From Chloroflexota bacterium (lineage in GTDB: Bacteria; Chloroflexota; Chloroflexia; Chloroheliales; Chloroheliaceae), in assembly GCA_028287745.1 (NCBI GenBank), contig JAQBPB010000112.1:1-64000 (forward strand): 64,000 bases of DNA, written 5' to 3'. Made by a program: the position numbers and the translations under genes. Positions 43,055 to 50,352 of this stretch are shown here, piece by piece. The number at the start of each line of letters is the position of its first letter. Positions within the stretch are counted from its first letter, which is position 1. Below the pieces are notes generated by a model, which was not told the origin of the DNA, did no database searches, and worked only from the letters and a program-made list of their open reading frames with translations.

Positions 43055-44170
43055 CTATTTAATCCAACCCTGGGCCGTTAAAAGTTCGGCATTTAGAATA
43101 CTGGCTCCCGCCGCGCCCCGGACGGTATTGTGGCCGGTCAGGACGAATTTGTAATCGAGGATAGGGCAGCGCCGCAAACGGCCAACTGTAGTCGCCATCG
43201 CGCCTGCACCTTCGCGGTCAAGGAACGGCTGGGGCCGGTCCGGTTCAGACCGCAGCAAGACCGGCCGGGCCGGGGCAAAAGGCAAACCCAAGCGCTGAGG
43301 TTCGGCTTCCCAGTCCCGCAGGACCGCCGCGACTTCTTCCAGGCTGGCTTCCCGGCCAAGCTGGACCGACACGACCTCGGTGTGAGCTTCGCGGACCGCT
43401 ACGCGGGTACAGGTCGCACTGACCACAAAATCAGACTCCACAAACTTGTTATCCTGGTAAAGGCCCATTATCTTGAGCGGCTCGGTTTCAACTTTGTCTT
43501 CTTCTCCACCGATATAAGGCATGACATTATCAATTATGTCAAGTGAAGGTACGCCCGGATACCCGGCGCCGCTAAGGGATTGCAGGCTGGTGACCATAAC
43601 TTTTTTCAGGCCGAAGGCATCCTGCAGGGGTTTCAGGGCCAATACCAGGTGAATAGTGGTGCAGTTGGGGTTAGTGACAATAAAACCGCCCTTTTCGGTC
43701 CAGCCCCGGTTCTTTTGCTGAAGCTCGATTACCGCCGAGTGTTCGGGATTGATTTCAGGCACCATCAGGGGAACGTCAAGGTCCATGCGGTGGTTTTTAG
43801 AATTGGAAAAAACTTTGTAACCGGCAGCGGCGAATTCTTCTTCAACTTCACCGGCTATTTCAGCCGGGAGCGAGGTAAAGATAATATCGCAGTCCCAATC
43901 CGGGCCGGGTTTACCTTCGACCAGGGTAATATCACGGACATATTCCGGGACATTGGTGGAAAGGCGCCAGTTGGCTGCCTGGGCATATTTCTTACCGACC
44001 GAGCGCTCGCTGCCGCCAAGGGCGGTTACGGTGAACCAGGGATGAAATTCCAATAATTGGACGAAACGCTGGCCGACGGCTCCGGTAGCGCCTAACACCC
44101 CTACCTTAATGGGCCGCGCCGGTTTAAACCCGGCCTGACCTGGTAAGTGGGAAAGCGGGTTTGAACTCAT
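43055..44170 (-). CDS. asd: Aspartate-semialdehyde dehydrogenase, archaeal/fungal type
   Basis: 371 residues. NADP loop GVLGATGAVGQRFVQLL, active-site Cys170 in NPNCTT and the block SLSGAGYPGVPSLDIIDNV are those of the archaeal/fungal subfamily of ASADH, which also includes malonyl-CoA reductase relatives. It reduces aspartyl phosphate to the semialdehyde for lysine, threonine and methionine, thus linking to metY. Malonyl-CoA reductase activity cannot be excluded from sequence. AGGAG lies upstream of the ATG at 44170. Confidence 0.9.
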   Translation of the reverse strand: MSSNPLSHLPGQAGFKPARPIKVGVLGATGAVGQRFVQLLEFHPWFTVTALGGSERSVGKKYAQAANWRLSTNVPEYVRDITLVEGKPGPDWDCDIIFTSLPAEIAGEVEEEFAAAGYKVFSNSKNHRMDLDVPLMVPEINPEHSAVIELQQKNRGWTEKGGFIVTNPNCTTIHLVLALKPLQDAFGLKKVMVTSLQSLSGAGYPGVPSLDIIDNVMPYIGGEEDKVETEPLKIMGLYQDNKFVESDFVVSATCTRVAVREAHTEVVSVQLGREASLEEVAAVLRDWEAEPQRLGLPFAPARPVLLRSEPDRPQPFLDREGAGAMATTVGRLRRCPILDYKFVLTGHNTVRGAAGASILNAELLTAQGWIK

Positions 44171-44268
44171 TTCAGCTATCTCCTACTCATCTAGTTTGTC
44201 TTGAACGATAATTTAAATTCTCAGCCGGTAGATAGCCGCGTCATCGTGGCCCATCCTACGCATGCCTT

Positions 44269-44277
44269 ATTATAGCA
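44269..44277 (-). promoter_or_regulatory. Extended -10 element for asd
   Basis: Minus-strand TGC-TATAAT, hexamer 44274-44269, about 100 bases before the asd ATG. Confidence 0.55.
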
Positions 44278-44369
44278 TTTCCAGGCAAATTGCTTAAAGC
44301 AGAAGCAAACGGTATTATTACCCGGCAAGGATCTTAATCTAAAACTAATGATTCTATTTATAAAAGGTA

Positions 44370-45560
44370 ATGTCAAAAAATAAAATTAGAATTCTCATAA
44401 CCGGCGGCGGCACCGGCGGGCATGTCAGCCCGGCCCTGGCAACCGTCCAGGAAATAAAGCGGCTCGCCGAAAACCAGGCGGGCGAATGGAGCCCGGTCTT
44501 TCGCTATATCGGAAGCAAACATGGAGTTGAAAAAAGACTGGCCGAAGAGGCCGGACTGGACTTTGTAGGCGTGCAAACTGGCAAACTGCGCCGGGCGACT
44601 AACCCGCTGGGCATGCTTACTATCAAAAATCTTAAAGACCTGTTCCGGATTCCGGTCGGCGTCTTTCAATCCCTCTGGCATGTCGCCCGGTTCAAACCGG
44701 ATGTAATCTTCAGCACGGGCGGGTTTGTCTGCGTGCCGCCGGTACTGGCCGGGTGGCTCTTGCGGGTCCCGGTGCTGACGCACGAACAAACCGTGACAGT
44801 CGGCCTGGCGAACCGGATTGCAGCCCGGTTTGCCCGCCGGATTGCCCTTTCTTTTGAAGGCGCGGTTTCGGAACTCCCGGCCAGGTTGAGGACCCGGACT
44901 TTTGTGACCGGCAACCCGGTGCGGCAAATCATCTTCCAGGGTGACGCGGCGCGGGCCATCGAAAGATTTAACTTTAACCCGGCCGACAATGACCTGCCGA
45001 CACTTTATGTCACCGGCGGGGCCCAGGGCGCGCGAGTTATCAACCAGGCGGTCGAGGCGGTCTTACCGGAGCTTTTGCAAAGCGCCCGGATAATTCACCA
45101 GTGCGGCCAACAACCGGCCGGAGAAACCCAGGACTACGACCGGCTGCAAGCGGCGGCCGACAAACTGCCGCCCGAATTGCGCCAGCGCTACTTTCTTACG
45201 CGCTTTGTGGGAGAAGAAATTGGGGATGTTTTCGCCCTGAGCAATCTGGTAATCAGCCGGGCCGGGGCCGGAACCGTCACTGAAATAGCGGCTTTGGGCA
45301 AAGCGGCCGTGTTTGTACCGCTGGTGCCGACCGGCGGTGACGAGCAGACCCGCAACGCCCAGCGCGCCGAGGCGGTCGGAGCGGCCAGGATTATCAAACA
45401 GAGCGAGATGAAAGGGCCTCGCCTGCTTGAAGAAGTCAGGCAGTTACTGGCCGACCGGCCAAACCTTAAAGAAATGGGGCAAAAGGCGGGCCTGCTGGCC
45501 CGCCCGAAAGCGGCGCACGATCTGGCCGAAGCCGTTATCGAACTTGGCCGGAGTAAATAA
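44370..45560 (+). CDS. murG: MurG, lipid II-forming GlcNAc transferase
   Basis: 396 residues. N-terminal TGGGTGGHVSPALA loop, STGGFVCVPPVLAGWL, HEQTVTVGLANR and the donor-site SRAGAGTVTEIAALGK with the final DEQTRNA. It transfers GlcNAc from UDP-GlcNAc to lipid I at the inner face of the membrane, giving lipid II. It is far from any dcw (division and wall) cluster. Its stop overlaps the start of the following EamA gene (TAATG). Confidence 0.95.
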   Translation: MSKNKIRILITGGGTGGHVSPALATVQEIKRLAENQAGEWSPVFRYIGSKHGVEKRLAEEAGLDFVGVQTGKLRRATNPLGMLTIKNLKDLFRIPVGVFQSLWHVARFKPDVIFSTGGFVCVPPVLAGWLLRVPVLTHEQTVTVGLANRIAARFARRIALSFEGAVSELPARLRTRTFVTGNPVRQIIFQGDAARAIERFNFNPADNDLPTLYVTGGAQGARVINQAVEAVLPELLQSARIIHQCGQQPAGETQDYDRLQAAADKLPPELRQRYFLTRFVGEEIGDVFALSNLVISRAGAGTVTEIAALGKAAVFVPLVPTGGDEQTRNAQRAEAVGAARIIKQSEMKGPRLLEEVRQLLADRPNLKEMGQKAGLLARPKAAHDLAEAVIELGRSK

Positions 45561-46579
45561 TGGGAAAAACTCTTGACCAGATCGGTTTGCCTAGCCCGGA
45601 ATTATCACTGGTAGAACAAACGAGCCTTGACAAACGAAATTTTCGCAAGGGCCTTATCTTCATCGGAGTGGCGACTTTCGCCTGGTCTACTACCAGTATT
45701 TTCATTGACCGGCTTTTAACCGACCATCATATGAGCGCCCTGCAGATCAGCCTATGGCGCTCGCTCCTGGTAACAATCGCCCTGGGACTGTTTCTATTGT
45801 TGCGGGATAGGTCCCAACTGACCATCAGCCGCAAGGAAATACCTTTTTATTTTATTTACGGTCTGATCGGGATTGGCGCTTTTAACCTGGTCTGGAATAT
45901 GTCAGTAGAAATAAATAAGGCCGCCGTAGCTACGGCTTTGATTTACTGTTCGCCGGTCTTTGTGGCTATTGGGGCCCGGTTTTTGTTCGGGGAAAAGCTA
46001 AAGGCGGTCCAGATTATGGCAATTGTCATCAATTTGATTGGCTGCGGCCTGGTGGCCGGAATAACCGACCCAACGGTCTTGCTAAATAGCCCGGCCGGGC
46101 TGCTTATGGGACTTGCCAGCGGTTTATGCTTTGCGGCCTCAACTCTTTTCGGGAAAATCGCGACCGAAGCCCGGCGGCGCAGTTCCGGCACCATTTTATT
46201 TTATACTTTCTTTTTCGCCACGCTGGGCGTGCTGGTCTGGAGCCTGATTGTGGAAGGACCCAGCCGCATGGTTCCGTCGCTGGACGGCACGGGATGGGCG
46301 CTTTTAATCGGGCTGTCGGTCGGGCCAACCCTGGGCGGGTACGGCTTTTTCACAGCCGGTCTGCGGCACCTGCCCGCCGCCCTGGTCAGCTTTTTGACCA
46401 CGCTTGAGCCGCCAATAACCGCCATCCTGGCTTTCTTTATCCTGAACCAGGTTATGAACGGGCTGCAATGGCTGGGCACCGGGCTGATTGTGAGCGGAGT
46501 ATTGTTGATGCAGGGAATTACGGCCCGCCGTAAGAGGCTTAATTTTAAGATAGCTAATAAAAGCGGTACTAAATTGTAG
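45560..46579 (+). CDS. EamA/DMT-family transporter
   Basis: 339 residues, ten membrane helices in two EamA repeats (ATFAWSTTSIFIDRLL; ASTLFGKIATEARRR and on). Drug/metabolite transporter superfamily; substrate unknown. Translationally coupled to murG, which may reflect export of a wall precursor or just operon convenience. SDR and flavin reductase genes follow on the same strand. Confidence 0.88.
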   Translation: MGKTLDQIGLPSPELSLVEQTSLDKRNFRKGLIFIGVATFAWSTTSIFIDRLLTDHHMSALQISLWRSLLVTIALGLFLLLRDRSQLTISRKEIPFYFIYGLIGIGAFNLVWNMSVEINKAAVATALIYCSPVFVAIGARFLFGEKLKAVQIMAIVINLIGCGLVAGITDPTVLLNSPAGLLMGLASGLCFAASTLFGKIATEARRRSSGTILFYTFFFATLGVLVWSLIVEGPSRMVPSLDGTGWALLIGLSVGPTLGGYGFFTAGLRHLPAALVSFLTTLEPPITAILAFFILNQVMNGLQWLGTGLIVSGVLLMQGITARRKRLNFKIANKSGTKL

Positions 46580-46594
46580 AAAGGCAGGTCCCCT

Positions 46595-47368
46595 ATGGCA
46601 GGACGACTGACAGGCAAAGTGGCCTTGATTACCGGTGCGGCCAGCGGTATTGGCCGGGCAACCGCCCTGGTCTTTGCCAGCGAAGGCGCCCGGGTAGTCG
46701 CCGCCGACCGCGACCTGGCCGGGTGCGAACAAACGGTCAGCCAGATTGAGGCACAGGGCGGACAGGCTAGCGCGGTCCGGGTGGAAGTAACCGACGCCGC
46801 CCAGGTCGAAACCACTATCCAGGCCGCCCTGCACAAGTTCGGCCAGCTAAATATTTTGTTTAACAACGCCGGGACGGCCGAAACCGCTATCTCAATTATG
46901 GACATGGCCGAAGAAGAATGGGACCGGGTAATGGCGGTCAATGCCAAAGGTGTCTTCCTGGGAATCAAGTATGGAGCGGCCGCCATGCTCAAGGCCGGTC
47001 AGGGCGGCTCGATTATCAATACGGCCAGCGTCGCCGGGGTGGTCGGGTATGCCGGGCACGCCGCTTATTCGGCTTCCAAAGCGGCCTGCCTGCATCTTAC
47101 CAGGACGGCAGCCCTGGAATTAGCCAGGGCCAATATCCGGGTGAACGCGATTGCCCCGGCCTTTACAGCTACACCGATGGTCGATGAACTAGCAGCAAGC
47201 TCGCGCGACCCGGAAAGAGCCATGAAGAAGCTGGCCCAGGCCATCCCGTTAGGCCGGTTGGGGACACCCCATGAAATCGCCAACGCGGCGCTCTTCCTGG
47301 CAAGCGATGAGTCCTCTTTCATGACCGGCGCGGTCATGACGCTTGATGGCGGCCTGACCATCCAATAG
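46595..47368 (+). CDS. Short-chain dehydrogenase/reductase
   Basis: 257 residues. Classical SDR: TGAASGIGRATALVF, NNAG, the catalytic Ser in NTASVAGV, and YSASK (Tyr, Lys), with a C-terminal GAVMTLDGGLT. FabG- or sugar-alcohol-dehydrogenase-like; substrate unknown. The promoter is presumably that of murG. AAGGCAGG precedes the ATG. Confidence 0.92.
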   Translation: MAGRLTGKVALITGAASGIGRATALVFASEGARVVAADRDLAGCEQTVSQIEAQGGQASAVRVEVTDAAQVETTIQAALHKFGQLNILFNNAGTAETAISIMDMAEEEWDRVMAVNAKGVFLGIKYGAAAMLKAGQGGSIINTASVAGVVGYAGHAAYSASKAACLHLTRTAALELARANIRVNAIAPAFTATPMVDELAASSRDPERAMKKLAQAIPLGRLGTPHEIANAALFLASDESSFMTGAVMTLDGGLTIQ

Positions 47369-47388
47369 TTAAAGCGGAAAGTAAAGCC

Positions 47389-48003
47389 ATGATAATTGAC
47401 CCTTCTCAGCTATCCCTGCCCCAGAACAGCCAACTGGTGACCGGCTCGGTAGTGCCCCGGCCGATTGCCTGGGTGTCCACGATTGCGCCGGATGGTTCTT
47501 ATAATTTAGCGCCGTTCAGTTATTTTATGGCGATTGGGGCCGACCCTCCTCAGCTGGCCTTTTCGGTTAACTGGCGGGTACGGGCTAACTCAAAAAAAGA
47601 TACGCTTTCAAATATTGAGGCAAGCGGCGAACTGGTCATAAATGTGGCGACCGAAGCAACCGCCGAAAAAATGAACCACACCAGCGGAGAGTGGGGCCCG
47701 GAAGTAGATGAATTCAGCGCGGTCGGCCTAACGCCGCTGCCTTCGGTGAAGGTCAAAGCACCCAGGGTGGCCGAGTCGCCGGTCAACATCGAGTGCCGCT
47801 TGAACCAGATTGTACGCCTGGGTTCGGAAAAAGCCCCGGCTCACCTTATTATTGTGGAGGCGGTGCTATGGCACGTACGGGACGACCTGCTCACTCCCCA
47901 AAATACGATTGACGTTAAAAAGCTGCATGCGATAGGGCGGTTGTCCTACAATTATTACACCAGGACCAACGAGTTATTTGAGATGGTGCGGCCCCAGGTT
48001 TAA
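47389..48003 (+). CDS. Flavin reductase-like FMN-binding split-barrel protein
   Basis: 204 residues. RPIAWVSTIAPDGSYNLAPF, PPQLAFSVNWR and SGELVINVATE match flavin reductase-like (FMN-binding split barrel) proteins, which bind FMN and reduce it for partner oxygenases or act on small aldehydes/quinones. It is the last gene of the murG transcript; no terminator precedes the CRP site six bases after its stop. Confidence 0.88.
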   Translation: MIIDPSQLSLPQNSQLVTGSVVPRPIAWVSTIAPDGSYNLAPFSYFMAIGADPPQLAFSVNWRVRANSKKDTLSNIEASGELVINVATEATAEKMNHTSGEWGPEVDEFSAVGLTPLPSVKVKAPRVAESPVNIECRLNQIVRLGSEKAPAHLIIVEAVLWHVRDDLLTPQNTIDVKKLHAIGRLSYNYYTRTNELFEMVRPQV

Positions 48004-48007
48004 GGGA

Positions 48008-48025
48008 ATGTGAGACAGGTCACAT
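48008..48025. promoter_or_regulatory. CRP-type binding site
   Basis: ATGTGA-GACAGG-TCACAT is an 18-base palindrome with the perfect CRP core TGTGA-N6-TCACA (48009-48024). Its centre (48016.5) is 41.5 bases before the A at 48058. A further TGTGA half site lies at 48032-48036. Confidence 0.7.
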
Positions 48026-48043
48026 AACTACTGTGATAGCGCG

Positions 48044-48049
48044 CATAAA
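48044..48049 (+). promoter_or_regulatory. -10 box of small RNA promoter
   Basis: CATAAA (48044-48049), no -35 consensus, as expected when CRP sits at -41.5. Confidence 0.5.
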
Positions 48050-48057
48050 TTTTTTTT

Positions 48058-48245
48058 AGGATTGGGAATAGAATGGTGTTGTAAGCAACCAGGCAAATCT
48101 AACAACAACAACCAGACGGTAAACAACGATTTTACCAGGCTGGGAGCTTACAAAGAAATCCTCAAACTATTCCCATTTTCTTCTCTTCTTTAGAACTCCT
48201 CTAACCAAGAGGTCACCGATGAGCAGCGGTGGCCTCTTTCATTTT
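48058..48245 (+). ncRNA. Putative structured small RNA
   Basis: About 188 bases with no open frame. Stems read from outside in: TGGGAATAG (48063-48071) with CTATTCCCA (48167-48175); TTGTAAGC (48079-48086) with GCTTACAA (48146-48153); a 2x2 AA/GA loop; CCAG (48089-48092) with CTGG (48140-48143); and hairpin GGTAAA (48118-48123) with TTTACC (48131-48136). The loop at 48093-48117 is A/C-rich (AACAACAACAACC). A terminator closes the RNA. It does not match 6S, SRP, RNase P or tmRNA as I know them, though a divergent 6S RNA is not excluded. Regulation by a CRP-like protein is predicted from the site in front. Confidence 0.6.
48207..48245 (+). terminator. Terminator of small RNA
   Basis: AAGAGGTCACC (48207-48217) pairs with GGTGGCCTCTT (48228-48238) with one G-T wobble, followed by TCATTTTA. 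Confidence 0.8.
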
Positions 48246-48345
48246 ATATCAGTTTCTTAATACCAGTCCCGGAAAAAGCGATTAATCCGGCATAGTAACC
48301 TTTCCCTTAGACAAACCTTTATTTAGGCTTGTTAATGAGTTGCCC

Positions 48346-48430
48346 GGCAAATATAACTAAAGTCTGTAACCATCGGGCCCCGGCAAGTATTATCCAAATA
48401 TAGATAAAACCCTTTTCTCCAGGCAAGTAT
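48346..48430. repeat. Three GGCAARTAT repeats
   Basis: GGCAAATAT at 48346-48354, GGCAAGTAT at 48382-48390 and 48422-48430, spaced 36 and 40 bases. Confidence 0.45.
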
Positions 48431-48593
48431 CCAGGTATGTCCGGAACCGGGTTTCTGGGTGGCCCTGTCTGCGCTTTTACTCCGGAAGGGAATAGCCCTG
48501 GTAAAACTGGCCGGGAATTTAAGGCTTATAAAACAGGCAGAAGAGATTAGCCGTTAGAGGCAGGGACGGCCCCAAGGACCGGTAGGCGGTTTG

Positions 48594-48602
48594 TGTTATA
48601 CT
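48594..48602 (+). promoter_or_regulatory. Extended -10 element for ABC ATPase gene
   Basis: TGT-TATACT, hexamer 48597-48602, 41 bases before the ATG at 48643. Confidence 0.5.
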
Positions 48603-48642
48603 CTGGTAGCGTTGATATTAGGCCATTTTCCACACAAAACCA

Positions 48643-49584
48643 ATGATTCGGACTGAAAATCTTTCACGCCGTTTTGGCGAAAACCTGGCAGTAGACAACC
48701 TGAGTATAGAAGTCAGGGAAGGCGAAATTTTTGGCTTCCTGGGACCGAACGGGGCCGGTAAAACTACCACAATTCGAATGTTGTGCGCCCTGGTCATGCC
48801 TTCGGCCGGCCGGGCCTGGATTAACAATTACGAAGTTGGACCGGAAAACAGCAATAATAAAATCCGTGAGTCCATCGGCCTGTTGACGGAAGCTCCCGGC
48901 CTGTATGAAGCGCTGAACGCCCTGGAAAACATGCTATTTTACGCCCAGCTTTATGGTCTGAGCTATAAGGAAGCCCGGCAGCGGAGCGAAGAAACCCTGC
49001 GCTGGCTGGATTTGTGGCGCTGGCGTAAATCGCCGGTCGGTACCTATAGCAAAGGCATGAAACAAAAACTGGCGATTGGCCGGGCCCTTTTGCACCAGCC
49101 CAAAGTGCTTTTTCTGGATGAACCGACCGCCTCCCTGGACGCGGAAGCCGCTTTCGCGGTGCGCGAGGCAATTCTTTCCTTAAAAGAGGCCGGGCGGACG
49201 ATTTTCCTCTCGACTCACAACATGGAAGAAGCCAACCGCCTGTGCGACCGGATTGCTATTTTCAAACAACGCCTTTTACAGCTTGATACACCTATAAATT
49301 TGCGGCGGCATTTCGGGCTGGAAGAACGCCGGATTGTAGTGCGGCTACGCCAGCAGTTAGAGGGACTACCCGGCAAGCTGAGCGGGCTGGATTTTGTAAA
49401 GTCTGCCGGTTGGCTGGAACTGGAAGAAGCGCCGGGTACCCCGGCCCTGGAAATCAAATTGCTGGAACCGGAAGAAAATAACCCGCAACTGGTCAGGGCG
49501 CTGGTGGAAGCCGGGGCGGAAGTCCAGTACCTGGAAGAACGCACGCCCAGCCTGGAAGAAGTTTACCTGGCAATTATTAAATAG
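48643..49584 (+). CDS. ABC transporter ATPase (ABC-2 type), orphan
   Basis: 313 residues. Walker A GPNGAGKTT (34-42), signature YSKGMKQKLA (about 137-146), Walker B LFLDEPTASLD, H-loop STHN, and a C-terminal extension usual for CcmA/NatA-like ATPases. The ABC-2 permease partner normally follows directly; here the next gene runs the other way, so the partner must be elsewhere or the ATPase has another role. The ATG at 48643 has no clear ribosome binding site. Confidence 0.92.
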   Translation: MIRTENLSRRFGENLAVDNLSIEVREGEIFGFLGPNGAGKTTTIRMLCALVMPSAGRAWINNYEVGPENSNNKIRESIGLLTEAPGLYEALNALENMLFYAQLYGLSYKEARQRSEETLRWLDLWRWRKSPVGTYSKGMKQKLAIGRALLHQPKVLFLDEPTASLDAEAAFAVREAILSLKEAGRTIFLSTHNMEEANRLCDRIAIFKQRLLQLDTPINLRRHFGLEERRIVVRLRQQLEGLPGKLSGLDFVKSAGWLELEEAPGTPALEIKLLEPEENNPQLVRALVEAGAEVQYLEERTPSLEEVYLAIIK

Positions 49585-49641
49585 AAAATTAGACCCGGTT
49601 TCGGACACATCTTGGAATAAGGCGCCTGGAGCAAAGTTGAA

Positions 49642-50211
49642 TTAGCGCCGCCCGGCCCGCCGCCGGTTGGCCCAACCGGGCGTCTCTTGCTGGTGGTGCG
49701 CGAAGAAATTGCGGGAATTACCGCGCCGCCGGGTACCCCGGAAGAAGGTTTTTAGCTCGGTACTGGAAGTATCGAAAATCGCGTGTAAGGTGTCGCTGAA
49801 AATCATACCCAGGATAAAAACTACCAGGTACGGCCCCAGCACCGGAAACCAGTCAAAGAGAGTCTCCCAGGCCGCCGCCCGGACGCTGGTCCCCAGCAGC
49901 AGCAAAAGCACGGCTGGAAACCACAGCAAGTAGATAATCCGCAGGATTGTACTGATAACCGGGAAGTGAGATAGAAAACAACGGTGGGCCAGCATTTTTT
50001 GATAGGGCCACCAGATGAAGCGCAGCCAACCCCAGCTTTTATAACCCAACGAGTTCAGGTCAAGGTCGGGATTCATGAAATAAGTGGCGAAATGAAACCC
50101 GGCCAGCAGGCTTACTATATAGCCTGAATCCCATTTTAACCATAAAGCCCCGGCAGCCAGCGGCACGGAGATGGCAGTATTGAGGCGGCGGTGGGTTGTA
50201 CCCATCGGCAT
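49642..50211 (-). CDS. DUF2227 membrane protein (putative metal binding)
   Basis: 189 residues. HRRLN near the start, FMNPDLDLNS, WPYQKMLAHR and FLSHFPVI are the conserved DUF2227 segments; the His/Asp residues suggest a metal site at the membrane. Three to four hydrophobic helices follow, then a basic C-terminal tail (about 150-189). The function of DUF2227 is unknown. The promoter lies at 50320-50348. Confidence 0.8.
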   Translation of the reverse strand: MPMGTTHRRLNTAISVPLAAGALWLKWDSGYIVSLLAGFHFATYFMNPDLDLNSLGYKSWGWLRFIWWPYQKMLAHRCFLSHFPVISTILRIIYLLWFPAVLLLLLGTSVRAAAWETLFDWFPVLGPYLVVFILGMIFSDTLHAIFDTSSTELKTFFRGTRRRGNSRNFFAHHQQETPGWANRRRAGRR

Positions 50212-50319
50212 GGAAAATTATCCTTTAACCTTTAATTTCCAGTTAGCTCTCTCGGATTTCCACCGGGACCGGGGCTTGCTGCCCGCTTCCCGGCCCGGGT
50301 GGAAACGATAATTAGAACA

Positions 50320-50348
50320 ATTGTATCATAATTGAGCTAACCGGACAA
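50320..50348 (-). promoter_or_regulatory. Promoter of DUF2227 gene
   Basis: Minus-strand TTGTCC (50348-50343), 17 bases, TACAAT (50325-50320) with extended TGA. It starts five bases beyond the aroKB stop codon. Confidence 0.6.
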
Positions 50349-50352
50349 GGAT

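Larger units (their letters stand above)
48004..48642. other. Long gene-less region with CRP site, small RNA and repeats
   Basis: 639 bases without a credible coding frame. The first half carries the CRP-like site, a -10 box, nested stems and a terminator (see the ncRNA entry). The second half has three GGCAARTAT repeats and an extended -10 box for the ABC ATPase gene. Confidence 0.75.

Noticed and set aside
48058..48245. Identification as 6S RNA
   Set aside because: Length is right and a bulged rod is present, but the single large asymmetrical A/C-rich loop and separate hairpins do not fit the 6S pattern I know. Left open in the feature.
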